DNA of 64,000 bases from an uncultured Ruminiclostridium sp. (GTDB lineage: Bacteria; Bacillota; Clostridia; Oscillospirales; Ruminococcaceae), in contig CANQED010000003.1 of assembly GCA_947594425.1 (NCBI GenBank), positions 62,001-126,000 on the forward strand, written 5' to 3'. Each line of letters begins with the position of its first letter. Position 1 is the stretch's first letter. A program made the position numbers and the translations under genes. Of this stretch, positions 9,216 to 18,578 are shown in pieces. The notes under the pieces were generated by a model. That model made no database searches and was not told where the DNA came from. It saw only the letters and a program-made list of their open reading frames with translations.

Positions 9216-11603
9216 TTAACGCAATGTCATGCCTATCTCGGCGAGCGCCTTAAGCACCTTTGCCACCGACGCGTCCGCTTCTTCGTCGGTCAGCGTCGCG
9301 TCCTTTTTCCTAAAGGTGAGGGTGTACGAGAGGCTCTTTTTGCCGCTCGGCACCTGCTCGCCCTTATATATATCAAACAATCTGACATCTTCAAGATGCT
9401 TTGCGTTTTTCTTTATTATCGCCGTTATCTCGCCGTTTGTGACCTCTTCATCGCATATAAGGCTGAGATCTCTTGACGCGGCGGGGAATTTCGGCAAAGA
9501 TACGTATTTTACTTCTTCGCCGACGCATTCTCTTAAGATATCGGTATCTATCACCGCGCAGTAGACGGGTACGCCTATATCAAACGCCGCGGCGGCTCTC
9601 GGGTGTATCTGACCGAGCATACCGAGCCTCTTGCCGTCCATTGTCACCTCGGCGCATCTGCCGGGGTGATATACGGGGTCGTCGCTTACGGCGGAAAACT
9701 CCGCATTGTCTGCGCCGAGCTTAGCAAGCATTTCTTCTATCGCGCCCTTTACGGTGAAAAAGTCCTCGCCCTCGCCGTACATACCAAAGCACAGATAATC
9801 TTTCTCGTCGGGCAGTTCGTCCCTGCCCTTGGGGAAATACGCCCGCGCCGTCTCAAAGAACCTCGCCGCAAGGCTGCGGTTATTATAATTGCGCCTTATT
9901 ACCTCCATCATAGAAGTCAAGGGGCTTGTGCGCATGACCGAGGTATCCTCGCCGAGCGGGTTGCGTATAACTACGCTCTGCCTGTCCTCCTGCCTCATTC
10001 CGAGCAGCTCATAATCCTTAGGTGAAATAAAGCTGTATGTCATTATCTCATAAAAACCGAGGGACAAAGCGAGCTGGGTCATCTTGTCCTCTATCTTCTG
10101 CTTTTCGGTGCGCTTTCCTTGTGAAGAAAGCTTGGGGATAGTAGAGGGGATATTATTGTAGCCGTATATCCGCGCTACCTCCTCGGCTATGTCGCATTGC
10201 AGGTGCATATCTATCCTTGTCGGCGGGACGATTATCTCGTCGCCGTCTATCTCAAAGCCGAGCCTTTTAAGTATCGCCTGCTGTTCGTCCTTAGATATAT
10301 CCGAACCGAGCAGCTCGTTAACTCTGTCATAGTCGGGGGTAAGCCTTTCGGGGGGATAGTCGCCCTTTCCGACGTCTATTATGCCGTCGACTATCTCGCC
10401 GCAGCCGAGCATATCTATCAGCTCGAGCGCACGCTTAAGTGCCTGTTCGGCGTTTACGGGGTTTAGCCCCTTTTCAAAGCGGGAGCTTGCCTCCGTCCTC
10501 TCGCCGACCTTTTTCGCGGTGCGCCTTACCGACACGCCGTCAAAGCATGCCGCCTCGAATACCACCGTCGTGGTGTCGTCCATAATTCCGCTGTGCTCGC
10601 CGCCCATAACTCCCGCTATGGCTATCGGCTTTTTGCCGTCGGCTATTATCAACATCTCGGGAGAAAGCTGCACCGGCTGCGCCATCTCGTCGAGCAGCTT
10701 CAGCGTCTCGCCCTGTCTTGCATTGCGCACGGTTATCGTATTGTCCTCGACATAGCGCAGATCGAAAGCGTGCATAGGGTGACCGTATTCGAGCATAACG
10801 AAATTAGTGATATCGACAAGATTATTTATCGGTCTAACGCCGCTCGCTCTTAATCTGCGCGCCATCCACCTCGGAGAGGGGGCGATCTTGACGTTCTTTA
10901 CCATAGCCGCCATATAGCGCGAGCAAAGCTCGGTGTTCTCGACCGTGACTTTAAGCTCTTTATTTATATCCCCTCCCGCAGTCTTATATTCGGGCGCGCG
11001 CTTATTCATGGGCGTATCGAATACCGCCGACGCCTCTTGTGCAAGACCGAGCACCGACAAGCAGTCGGGGCGGTTGTTGGTTATCTCAAACTCGACTATC
11101 GTATCGTCTATCTCGAGAGCCTTGCATATATCGGTGCCTATCGGCATTTTGTCAAGGTCGGGGTCGTCGTTTAATATAAGTATGCCGTCGTCGGCAACGG
11201 GATAAGAAAAGTCCCCCGCCGTAAGTCCGAGCTCGGCGTACGAGCACATCATACCGTTGCTCTCCACCCCGCGCAATTTGCCCTTTGTTATCTTAGTGCC
11301 GTCGGCGATAACGCTGTTGTGCAGGCATACGGGGACTATTGCCCCCTCGAAAAGATTTTGCGCCGCAGTGACTATCTGAATGGGCGCGTCCTTTCCTACG
11401 TCGAGCATACATATCCACAGCTTTTCGCTGTCCTTGTGGCGCTCTAGGCTTATCACCTTTCCGACAACGATATTAGAAAGCGGCTCGCTCATATTGTGAT
11501 AGGTCTCTACCTTAGAGCCGCCCATTGTCATCTTGTCGGCAAATTCTTTTATCGGCATATCGGCTTTAACATAATCGTTCAGCCATTTCATAGACAGATC
11601 CAC
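9216..11603 (-). CDS. pheT: Phenylalanine-tRNA ligase beta subunit
   Basis: A 795-residue PheT of normal length for bacteria. It charges tRNA-Phe as an alpha2-beta2 enzyme with PheS. The N-terminal OB/tRNA-binding domain (about 40-150; VVGKVISLERHKDSEKLWICMLD, split here by recognition only), the B3/B4 editing region (ITNNRPDCLSV, RWMARRLRASGVRPINNLVD), the B5 domain and the C-terminal anticodon-binding domain (KFPAASRDLSLI) can all be recognised. The GTG start at 11603 is preceded by AGGAG at nine bases. It begins 14 bases after pheS. Confidence 0.97.
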   Translation of the reverse strand: MDLSMKWLNDYVKADMPIKEFADKMTMGGSKVETYHNMSEPLSNIVVGKVISLERHKDSEKLWICMLDVGKDAPIQIVTAAQNLFEGAIVPVCLHNSVIADGTKITKGKLRGVESNGMMCSYAELGLTAGDFSYPVADDGILILNDDPDLDKMPIGTDICKALEIDDTIVEFEITNNRPDCLSVLGLAQEASAVFDTPMNKRAPEYKTAGGDINKELKVTVENTELCSRYMAAMVKNVKIAPSPRWMARRLRASGVRPINNLVDITNFVMLEYGHPMHAFDLRYVEDNTITVRNARQGETLKLLDEMAQPVQLSPEMLIIADGKKPIAIAGVMGGEHSGIMDDTTTVVFEAACFDGVSVRRTAKKVGERTEASSRFEKGLNPVNAEQALKRALELIDMLGCGEIVDGIIDVGKGDYPPERLTPDYDRVNELLGSDISKDEQQAILKRLGFEIDGDEIIVPPTRIDMHLQCDIAEEVARIYGYNNIPSTIPKLSSQGKRTEKQKIEDKMTQLALSLGFYEIMTYSFISPKDYELLGMRQEDRQSVVIRNPLGEDTSVMRTSPLTSMMEVIRRNYNNRSLAARFFETARAYFPKGRDELPDEKDYLCFGMYGEGEDFFTVKGAIEEMLAKLGADNAEFSAVSDDPVYHPGRCAEVTMDGKRLGMLGQIHPRAAAAFDIGVPVYCAVIDTDILRECVGEEVKYVSLPKFPAASRDLSLICDEEVTNGEITAIIKKNAKHLEDVRLFDIYKGEQVPSGKKSLSYTLTFRKKDATLTDEEADASVAKVLKALAEIGMTLR

Positions 11604-11617
11604 TGTTATTATCTCCT

Positions 11618-12640
11618 TTATCTGAACTGACTCAAAAATCTAATATCATTCTCGTACAGCAATCGCATATCGTCTATGTTGTACCTCATCATCGCGATAC
11701 GCTCAAGCCCTATGCCGAACGCAAAGCCGCTGTATTCTTCGGGGTCGATACCGCAGTTAATAAGTACCTGCGGGTGGACGAGCCCGCTTCCGAGCATTTC
11801 TATCCAGCCCTCGCCCTTGCACAGCGGACAGCCCGCGCCGTGACACTTAAAGCATTGCAGGTCTACCTCGGCGGACGGCTCGGTATAAGGAAAATGGTGC
11901 GGGCGGAACCTAAGCTTGATGTCCTCGCCGTACAGCCTTTTTGCAAATATCTCGAGCGTGCCCTTAAGGTCGCCGAATGTTATCTTTTTATCTATGACAA
12001 GTCCCTCGCACTGGTGGAATATCGGGCTGTGGGTAGCGTCCACCGCGTCCGAGCGGTACACGCGCCCGGGGCTTATTATCGCTATCGGGGGCTTGTGCGC
12101 GAGCATCTCGCGTATCTGTACCGATGAGGTCTGCGTTCTAAGTAGGATGGTATCGGTGATATAAAAGGTGTCCTGTTCGTCCCTCGCGGGGTGTCCCTCA
12201 TCGGTGTTCAGCATATCGAACACATACTTGGTCTCTTCTACCTCGGGGCCGTCTACAACGGTATAGCCCATGCCCCTGAATATCTCCTTAAGCTCGTCGA
12301 GCACTATATTCAGCGGGTGGCGCGAGCCGAGCGGGCGGGTCTTGCCGGGCAGGGTGACGTCTACCTTTTCTGCCGCGAGCTTTGCGTCGAGCGCGGCGGT
12401 CTTAAGCTTGTCCCCTTTATCGGAGATGGCCTCGTCGAGCGTCTGGCGCACAGAGTTCGCAAGCTGACCTATTATCGGGCGCTCCTCGGCGGACAGCCCT
12501 CCCATAGATTTAAGTATCGCGGTAAGCTCGCCCTTTTTGCCGAGGTATTTTACCCTCAGAGCGTCGAGCTCTTTAACGTCGCCGCAGGCGGATATAGCGT
12601 CCATAGCCTCGCGGCGTATATTTTCCAGTTGTTCTTTCAT
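11618..12640 (-). CDS. pheS: Phenylalanine-tRNA ligase alpha subunit
   Basis: A 340-residue PheS, the catalytic subunit partnering PheT. Class II motif regions are present: FRGMGYTVVDGPEVEE, TDEGHPARDEQDTFY, RTQTSSVQ, FHQCEGLVID and GFAFGIGLERIAM. I chose the ATG at 12640 (MKEQLENIRRE), which gives the usual family length; the longer upstream frame would place the promoter inside the gene. The leader is only about 65 bases, and no T-box structure is visible, unlike many Firmicute pheST operons. Confidence 0.96.
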   Translation of the reverse strand: MKEQLENIRREAMDAISACGDVKELDALRVKYLGKKGELTAILKSMGGLSAEERPIIGQLANSVRQTLDEAISDKGDKLKTAALDAKLAAEKVDVTLPGKTRPLGSRHPLNIVLDELKEIFRGMGYTVVDGPEVEETKYVFDMLNTDEGHPARDEQDTFYITDTILLRTQTSSVQIREMLAHKPPIAIISPGRVYRSDAVDATHSPIFHQCEGLVIDKKITFGDLKGTLEIFAKRLYGEDIKLRFRPHHFPYTEPSAEVDLQCFKCHGAGCPLCKGEGWIEMLGSGLVHPQVLINCGIDPEEYSGFAFGIGLERIAMMRYNIDDMRLLYENDIRFLSQFR

Positions 12641-12713
12641 TTTACTTACCCTTGTCAAAGAATTTTTCGGGTCTAAAGCGCGATAAACGCCGCTAAAGCC
12701 CATATACTTATTT

Positions 12714-12742
12714 ATTATAGCAGAATTTAACCGCTTTTGCAA
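12714..12742 (-). promoter_or_regulatory. Promoter of the pheST operon
   Basis: On the minus strand, TTGCAA (12742-12737), a 17-base spacer and TATAAT (12719-12714) precede pheS. Transcription would start near 12707. Confidence 0.7.
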
Positions 12743-12796
12743 GTCCTATTTGCAATTTTGCGTTAATTTTTGCTTGTAGAATTATTTAGGCATAGC

Positions 12797-12835
12797 AAAA
12801 AACCGAATTGCCTGATATAAAATCAAACAATTCGG
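12797..12835 (-). terminator. Rho-independent terminator of the sensor kinase gene
   Basis: On the minus strand, CCGAATTG (12835-12828) and CAATTCGG (12810-12803) form the stem, followed by a run of six T. It lies just past the stop of the hybrid kinase. Confidence 0.75.
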
Positions 12836-12846
12836 CTTATAATGCG

Positions 12847-15501
12847 TCAATCCTTAATGTACTTCTTCATCACTCTGTACAGCTGGTCTATCTGGAAAGG
12901 CTTAGCGAGGTGGTCGTTCATACCCGCGTCTAACGCCGCCGCCCTGTCCTCCTCAAAGGCGTTAGCCGTCATTGCGACAATTGGGATATCAGCAAGGACG
13001 GGGTCGCTAAGCGCCCTTATCTCGCGGGTCGCCTGATAGCCGTCCATAACCGGCATCATCACGTCCATAAGCACAAGGCTGATATCGCCCGCGCTGTTTT
13101 TGACCGCGTCTACGGCCTCTTTGCCGTTTATCGCAGTCTCGACGGTAACTCCCGCCTCTTCGAGTATAGCGACCGCTATCTCGCGGTTGAGCTCAATATC
13201 GTCGACAAGCAGTACCTTTTTGCCCGCAAATTCTTCGGGAGCTATCTCCTGCTCGATATTATCCGAGGAATTGTCGCTCGCTCTCTGCAAAATATTATAC
13301 AGCTCGGACAAGAAGAGTGGCTTTGCACAAAATGCCGTCACTCCCGCCTCTCTCGCCTCGCTCTCGATATCCGTCCAGTCATAAGCGGTGAGTATGATAA
13401 TGGTCGCGGTATCGCCGACCTCCTGCCGTATCCTGCGCACTACCTCTATGCCGTTCATATCGGGCATAAGCCAGTCGATAATGTACACCTGAAAAGGCTC
13501 GTTTTGCTCATACGCATACTTTGCGCGGTAGACAGCCTCTTTGCCCGAGGTCGTCCACTCGGGCATTAACCCGATGACGCGCAGCATTTTCTCCACACTG
13601 GTGCAGCTGTCCATATTGTCGTCGGCTATCAGCGCACGGAAGCCCTCGAGGTTCTTTATCACCGTCACCTTTTGCTCGCTTCCGCTTACGCCAAATCTTA
13701 CCGATACGGTAAACTCCGAGCCCTCGCCGGGCTTGCTCTTTACCTCGATAGTGCCGTTCATCATATCGACGATATTCTTGGTTATCGCCATTCCGAGCCC
13801 CGTGCCTTGAATGCCGCTTACCGTCGAATTCGATTCTCTCGTAAACGGGTCGAATATTTTCTCGATAAAGTCCTCGCTGATACCTATACCCGTATCCCGC
13901 ACTATAAATTGATAGTCGGCGTAGCCCTCGGGCGCGTTGGGCTTTTCTACTACGCGCAGAGCGACAGTGCCGCCCGCCTTAGTAAATTTTATAGCGTTAG
14001 ACATTAAATTTATGAGTATCTGATTTAATCGCAGCTTGTCGCAGATTATATTCTCGTGCTCTACGTCGACAGTATCTATGTAAAAGTTCAGCCGCTTTGC
14101 CTTGATATCCGACTGTAGGATATTTCTCAGGTCGTGAAGTATCGTCGGCAGCGAGCACTCTTTCTCCTCTATCTTGACCTTTCCGCTCTCTATGCGGCTC
14201 ATATCGAGCACGTCGTTTATCAGCGAGAGCAGATGCTCGCTGGACACCATAATTTTGGACAGATAATTCTTTACCGAGTCCTTGTCGTCGATATGCGCGG
14301 CCGCAAGCGAGGTAAAGCCTATAATGGCGTTCATGGGCGTTCTTATATCGTGGGACATATTGTTTAAGAATGCCGTCTTGGCGTGGCTCGCCCGCTGAGA
14401 TACAAGATATGCCTGCTCAGCCTCGTACTTAGCCTGCTCTAATTGCTTATTCATCTCTTGCAGCTTTTCGCTCGACTCATACTCGGCTCTGAGCAGTCCC
14501 CTTGTGTGCAGTGCCTTTGACATACACAGCATAATGATTATCACGGCGACAAGGAAAAACACCCCCGTAACTATCGCCGTCCTAAGCGCAGAGCTTACTA
14601 CCTGCGCGGTGCCCTGAGCCACCTCCTGCGCGGGATTGATATACATAACTATCCAGTCGTTGTCCTGTATTTTACGCATAGCGTAAAAGCACTCGGTGCC
14701 CTCTATTTTGACATGAGAAAGCACCTGACCCTCGGTGTCGAGCTTTTTTAACTGCTCGTCAAAGTTTATATTCTCTTCCTCGCTCGCCTTTTTCATAACG
14801 TTAAAGACGTTGTACCCCGGCACGAGATTTTTGTACTTTGTCTCGTCTACGTACAGCTTTGTGCCGTCGCGGCTTAAGATATATGTGCTATTGTTGCCGT
14901 TATAGGTAGGGCTTCTGAAGATAGAGCCTATCGTCTCCATACCTATGCATATTCCCACAAAATATATATCTTTCTCGGTGTCGGATATTTCTATGGGGTC
15001 GGTAAGCTTATAGACGAATACGATATCGTTCTCGACATTCATGGTATTGTATTTGATAAAGCTTACGCGCTCGGTGCAATTAGCTAAGGGGTCTGTGTCG
15101 CTGATTATGCCGTTATCGCCGTCGGGCGAGTACATTCTCCCGTCCTCGTCGATAACTATCGGCACAGCGGCCTCTTCCTCATACCCGCCAAGCTGATTTT
15201 CTTTATTTAAAAAAGTGCTCAGCTCCGATAAATTATGCGGCTTTGCGTCGACTAGGCGGCGGTTAGCCACATTGGCCTCGTTCCAGTATTGCACTATCTT
15301 CCTCTCGGTGCTGTCGAATAGCTGGACCGTGACCTCGGAGAGCTGACTTACTCTCTCATTGTAGACTGTATTATTAAGCGATGAGCTCATTTGTTGTATG
15401 ACGAAAAAGCCGCATACCGCCGCAATAATAGTTACGGCGGCGGCGATTATAAATATCCCGCGATATTTTTTATCTACACGGATCTTTTTCATCTCACTCA
15501 T
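12847..15501 (-). CDS. Hybrid sensor histidine kinase with two receiver domains
   Basis: An 884-residue membrane kinase. It has one membrane segment near 13-33, an extracytoplasmic Cache-like sensor region (about 35-305), and a second membrane segment near 310-333 (FFLVAVIIIMLCM). A coiled coil precedes HisKA with the phospho-acceptor in NNMSHDIRTPMNAIIGF (about 383). The ATPase domain has NLMSNAIKFT, DTGIGIS and GTGLGMAI. Receiver 1 (ALIADDN, YIIDWLMPDMNG) and receiver 2 (VLLVDDIELNRE, VLMDVMMPVMDG) both keep their aspartates. No DNA-binding output domain is present. The start overlaps the end of the binding-protein gene by eight bases, which suggests the two form one sensory unit. Confidence 0.93.
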   Translation of the reverse strand: MSEMKKIRVDKKYRGIFIIAAAVTIIAAVCGFFVIQQMSSSLNNTVYNERVSQLSEVTVQLFDSTERKIVQYWNEANVANRRLVDAKPHNLSELSTFLNKENQLGGYEEEAAVPIVIDEDGRMYSPDGDNGIISDTDPLANCTERVSFIKYNTMNVENDIVFVYKLTDPIEISDTEKDIYFVGICIGMETIGSIFRSPTYNGNNSTYILSRDGTKLYVDETKYKNLVPGYNVFNVMKKASEEENINFDEQLKKLDTEGQVLSHVKIEGTECFYAMRKIQDNDWIVMYINPAQEVAQGTAQVVSSALRTAIVTGVFFLVAVIIIMLCMSKALHTRGLLRAEYESSEKLQEMNKQLEQAKYEAEQAYLVSQRASHAKTAFLNNMSHDIRTPMNAIIGFTSLAAAHIDDKDSVKNYLSKIMVSSEHLLSLINDVLDMSRIESGKVKIEEKECSLPTILHDLRNILQSDIKAKRLNFYIDTVDVEHENIICDKLRLNQILINLMSNAIKFTKAGGTVALRVVEKPNAPEGYADYQFIVRDTGIGISEDFIEKIFDPFTRESNSTVSGIQGTGLGMAITKNIVDMMNGTIEVKSKPGEGSEFTVSVRFGVSGSEQKVTVIKNLEGFRALIADDNMDSCTSVEKMLRVIGLMPEWTTSGKEAVYRAKYAYEQNEPFQVYIIDWLMPDMNGIEVVRRIRQEVGDTATIIILTAYDWTDIESEAREAGVTAFCAKPLFLSELYNILQRASDNSSDNIEQEIAPEEFAGKKVLLVDDIELNREIAVAILEEAGVTVETAINGKEAVDAVKNSAGDISLVLMDVMMPVMDGYQATREIRALSDPVLADIPIVAMTANAFEEDRAAALDAGMNDHLAKPFQIDQLYRVMKKYIKD

Positions 15502-17287
15502 TCCATTTCAATAATTCCTCGGACAATGGCGGGTTGCCGTTGTTATTGAAAAAGTCCTTAAACGCCTGCAAGCCCTGTATGCCGCTGTCCTTGATATTGC
15601 CCGCGGTTTTAAGCTCCTCATCCGCGCCGCATACCACCACGGTGTATTCGGTATCGTCGGACAATTCTTTTCCGCCCTTTACGATAAGCTCATAGGGGAA
15701 CACCGCCGATTTGCCGCCTGACTCTATCTTATAACCCTTTTGTGCAAATTCTTTTATCTGACTGCCCTTTAGCGTCAGGGTCTGTATGTTGCCGTTCCAC
15801 CCGGTGGGGAGAATAGACACTATCCTCTCGTCGGTGAGCGGGAGCGGCATAATAAATCCGTTAATGCCGTCTGCATTTTGTATCGCGCAATTGTCTATAG
15901 CGGCATTCATTGACATAAGCGCGCAGTCCGCGCCGACGGTCTCGCCGAATATCTTGGCGACAAGCTGTGCGGTTTCTTTCTGGTCGTACTTTCTGTCCAC
16001 CTCGGAATAAACATAAGCACCCTGCGACAGCCACTCGTCGCGAAGCGTGTCCATACTCTGCAATACTTCTTCTTTAGTGTACTCGCCGTTTAGATAGTCG
16101 AGGACGTTCTCTCCGACCTTAGCGAGGATACCCTCCCAGCCTGTATAGATAAGCGGGGCGGTATGCCCGTTTCTCATGTCGTCTAAATAATCCGCATAGG
16201 GGCTGGCGGGGTCTATCTCCCAGTCGCGCAAGGAAGAAATATAGGTCGTGTTGGCGTTGTAGAACGAGTTTTGCCCCTCTACGGTAGAAAGTACCTCTAT
16301 AACGTGTAGCGCGTCCTCGAGCTTTTGCTCGTTGCCCGGTTCGGTAAGCTTTTTGCTTAGTCCGAAATTCTTAGACTGGGTGGTAATAAACATATTCTTA
16401 GAGCCGTCGCGCGAGAGATAGGGCATGGGCTCGTACTGATCGCCGGTGCCGTCCCCATTTTGCGTCCAGTGGTCTACCCCGCCTACCGCAAAGGCGGTAT
16501 TGCCCTCGGAAAATACCTCGAAAGAGGTCTTGCCGTCTAAGGTGTTGCTCCCCTGCATAAAGCCTAAGTCCACCCACTCCTGCATATAATCCATAGCCTC
16601 GCCGAAGCCTTCTTTAGCGTCGGCCTTTCCGCTCAAGAAATCTCTCTGCCACTGTACGCCCTTTATAGACGAAAGGTCAAAGGTGTCGGCGAGATTGCAC
16701 ACATACTGAAATCCCTGCCCCGCATTGAATGTATTAGTGACAGCAAGGCGCACGCCCGCCTCTTTTATCTTAGGGGCAAGCTCCTTTAGCTCTTCAAAGC
16801 TCTCGGGCGCTTTCCATCCGTGCTTATCAAATAATGTCTTATTGTATGCGCAGACATAGACCGAATATCTCGAGGGCAGCAGATAAACCCCTCCGTCGAG
16901 CTCTTGCTGTGATAAAAGCGTCGGGTCATAATTATCGGTAAAGGAATACGCGGACAGATCTATAAGATTTGCTTTCATCTCCTCGGGATAATTAGTCCAC
17001 GCGTAGGTGGTGGTATATATGTCAGGCATATCGCCCGTTATCATCTGGTCGCAGGTAAAGCGCGACCAGTTTCTGCCGTTGTAGGGGATAAGCTCGAGGA
17101 CTATCTCGGGATACTTTTCGTGTACGATCTCCTTAAGCCTATCTACATCCGAAGAGTTAAGTATGGTGATAGGCTCGTGTTCGCCGTCGGCGGGCTTAGT
17201 GTCCGAGCCCTCGCTGACGCCAGTGCTGCACCCGCACGCCAAAACCGCGCATAATAATACAGCGGCGGTACATTTGATAAGCTTCAT
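15494..17287 (-). CDS. Lipoprotein solute-binding protein with a 5'-nucleotidase-C-like tail, partner of a hybrid kinase
   Basis: A 597-residue lipoprotein (lipobox LACGC) with a family 1 solute-binding fold (about 40-440; DMPDIYTTTYAWTNYPEE, GGVYLLPSRYSVYVCAYNK). Its C-terminal 150 residues (ADCALMSMNAAIDN, LTDERIVSILPTGWNG, IQTLTLKGSQIKEFA, YTVVVCGADEE) resemble the 5'-nucleotidase C-terminal domain (PF02872), without a metallophosphatase domain. I chose the ATG at 17287 because AGGAGA precedes it. No permease follows. It overlaps a hybrid histidine kinase, as in binding-protein/kinase pairs such as LuxP-LuxQ, so it is probably a sensor rather than an importer. The tail assignment is inferred. 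Confidence 0.82.
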   Translation of the reverse strand: MKLIKCTAAVLLCAVLACGCSTGVSEGSDTKPADGEHEPITILNSSDVDRLKEIVHEKYPEIVLELIPYNGRNWSRFTCDQMITGDMPDIYTTTYAWTNYPEEMKANLIDLSAYSFTDNYDPTLLSQQELDGGVYLLPSRYSVYVCAYNKTLFDKHGWKAPESFEELKELAPKIKEAGVRLAVTNTFNAGQGFQYVCNLADTFDLSSIKGVQWQRDFLSGKADAKEGFGEAMDYMQEWVDLGFMQGSNTLDGKTSFEVFSEGNTAFAVGGVDHWTQNGDGTGDQYEPMPYLSRDGSKNMFITTQSKNFGLSKKLTEPGNEQKLEDALHVIEVLSTVEGQNSFYNANTTYISSLRDWEIDPASPYADYLDDMRNGHTAPLIYTGWEGILAKVGENVLDYLNGEYTKEEVLQSMDTLRDEWLSQGAYVYSEVDRKYDQKETAQLVAKIFGETVGADCALMSMNAAIDNCAIQNADGINGFIMPLPLTDERIVSILPTGWNGNIQTLTLKGSQIKEFAQKGYKIESGGKSAVFPYELIVKGGKELSDDTEYTVVVCGADEELKTAGNIKDSGIQGLQAFKDFFNNNGNPPLSEELLKWNE

Positions 17288-17349
17288 AATTATTTCTCCT
17301 TTTTCTGTTTGAAAGTCTTTTCTTTTATATCGAATATTTGGATAATATA

Positions 17350-17378
17350 AATTTAACATATTTAATTTCATATGTCAA
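17350..17378 (-). promoter_or_regulatory. Promoter of the binding-protein/hybrid-kinase pair
   Basis: On the minus strand, TTGACA (17378-17373), a 17-base spacer and TAAATT (17355-17350) lie about 60 bases upstream of the start at 17287. Confidence 0.65.
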
Positions 17379-17408
17379 TAGAAAATATTATCGTGTCACA
17401 TTAAATGC

Positions 17409-18578
17409 TCATACCCTGCTAAGAAAATCCTCATACCCGAACCGCTTTATTATATTAATCCCACTATCCGTATTATAATAAATGCTCGGCAAAGGCATAC
17501 CGTTAAAGGTATTATTCTTGCACATAGTGTATATCGCCATATCACAAAAGGCGAGCCTGTCCCCCGCCTTAAGCGGGCGGTCGAACGAGTACGCGCCTAT
17601 AGTATCCCCCGCAAGGCAGGTGTCCCCCGCCAAGGTGTAAGAATATGCCTTTTCGTCGGGCTCCCCCGCCGCGTTCATTTTATCGTCCAAGACCACGGGG
17701 CGATACGGCATCTCGAGCACGTCGGGCATATGACAGGCGGCCGACGCGTCGAGTATCGCTATATCCCGCTCGCCGTCCGCCTTGCCGCTAATTACATCTA
17801 TCACCGACGCTATAAGAAATCCCGCGTTCAGCGCGACAGCCTCTCCCGGCTCAAGATACACCGTCAGCGAGTATTTTTGCTTAAAGTGCTCTATAGTCTT
17901 GCATAGCGTGTCTATATCGTACCCCTCTTTAGTGATATGGTGACCTCCGCCGAAATTTATCCATTTCATATGGGGCAAAAATCTGCCGAATTGCCGCTCG
18001 ACCTCTTCGGCGGTAATTTTCAGCGCGTCGGAATTTTGCTCGCAGAGCGTGTGAAAATGCAGTCCCGTTATCCCCTCAAGCCCGTACTCCTCCGCCTCTT
18101 GCTCAAAAGCCGCTATCGTCTGACCGAGCCGCGAGCCCTTAGCGCAGGGGTCGTATATTTCGTGCCCACTTTGAGTAGAATACCGCGGGTTTACCCTTAT
18201 CCCGCAGACCTTGTCCTTGACAATATCGCGGTGCTTATTATACTGCCCTATCGAGTTAAATACAAAGTGATCCGCATACTTAATAAGCTCTCTTATATCT
18301 TCGTCCTTATATGCGGGAGAATATACGTGCGTCTCCCCGCCAAAGCGCTCTCGCCCGAGCCGCGCCTCGTACAGCCCGCTCGCCGCCGTCCCCGCAAGGT
18401 AAAGGCTTAGCAGCGGGTAAGTCTCGTACATAGAAAACGCCTTTTGCGCGAGGAGTATCTTGCACCCCGTAATGTCCGACACGCTTTTCAGCAGCTCGGC
18501 GTTTTGCTTAAGATATTTTTCCTCTATGACATAGCACGGAGTATTGACCCCGTATATGTCGAATGTCGGCAGGTTCAT
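17409..18578 (-). CDS. nspC: Carboxynorspermidine decarboxylase
   Basis: A 389-residue PLP enzyme of the alanine-racemase-fold decarboxylase group. It decarboxylates carboxynorspermidine or carboxyspermidine in the alternative polyamine pathway. The PLP lysine lies in LLAQKAFSMYE near residue 46. GLHFHTLCEQN, WINFGGGHHITKEGYD, YLEPGEAV and LAGDTCLAGDTIG are family signatures. It overlaps the preceding radical SAM gene by four bases (ATGA), so the two are co-translated. The usual partner, carboxynorspermidine dehydrogenase, is not in the window. Confidence 0.93.
   Translation of the reverse strand: MNLPTFDIYGVNTPCYVIEEKYLKQNAELLKSVSDITGCKILLAQKAFSMYETYPLLSLYLAGTAASGLYEARLGRERFGGETHVYSPAYKDEDIRELIKYADHFVFNSIGQYNKHRDIVKDKVCGIRVNPRYSTQSGHEIYDPCAKGSRLGQTIAAFEQEAEEYGLEGITGLHFHTLCEQNSDALKITAEEVERQFGRFLPHMKWINFGGGHHITKEGYDIDTLCKTIEHFKQKYSLTVYLEPGEAVALNAGFLIASVIDVISGKADGERDIAILDASAACHMPDVLEMPYRPVVLDDKMNAAGEPDEKAYSYTLAGDTCLAGDTIGAYSFDRPLKAGDRLAFCDMAIYTMCKNNTFNGMPLPSIYYNTDSGINIIKRFGYEDFLSRV

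Noticed and set aside
12643-12720. T-box leader before pheS (and before valS)
   Set aside because: The pheS leader is only about 65 bases and contains no specifier stem or TGGN antiterminator; valS is internal to an operon with a 17-base gap.
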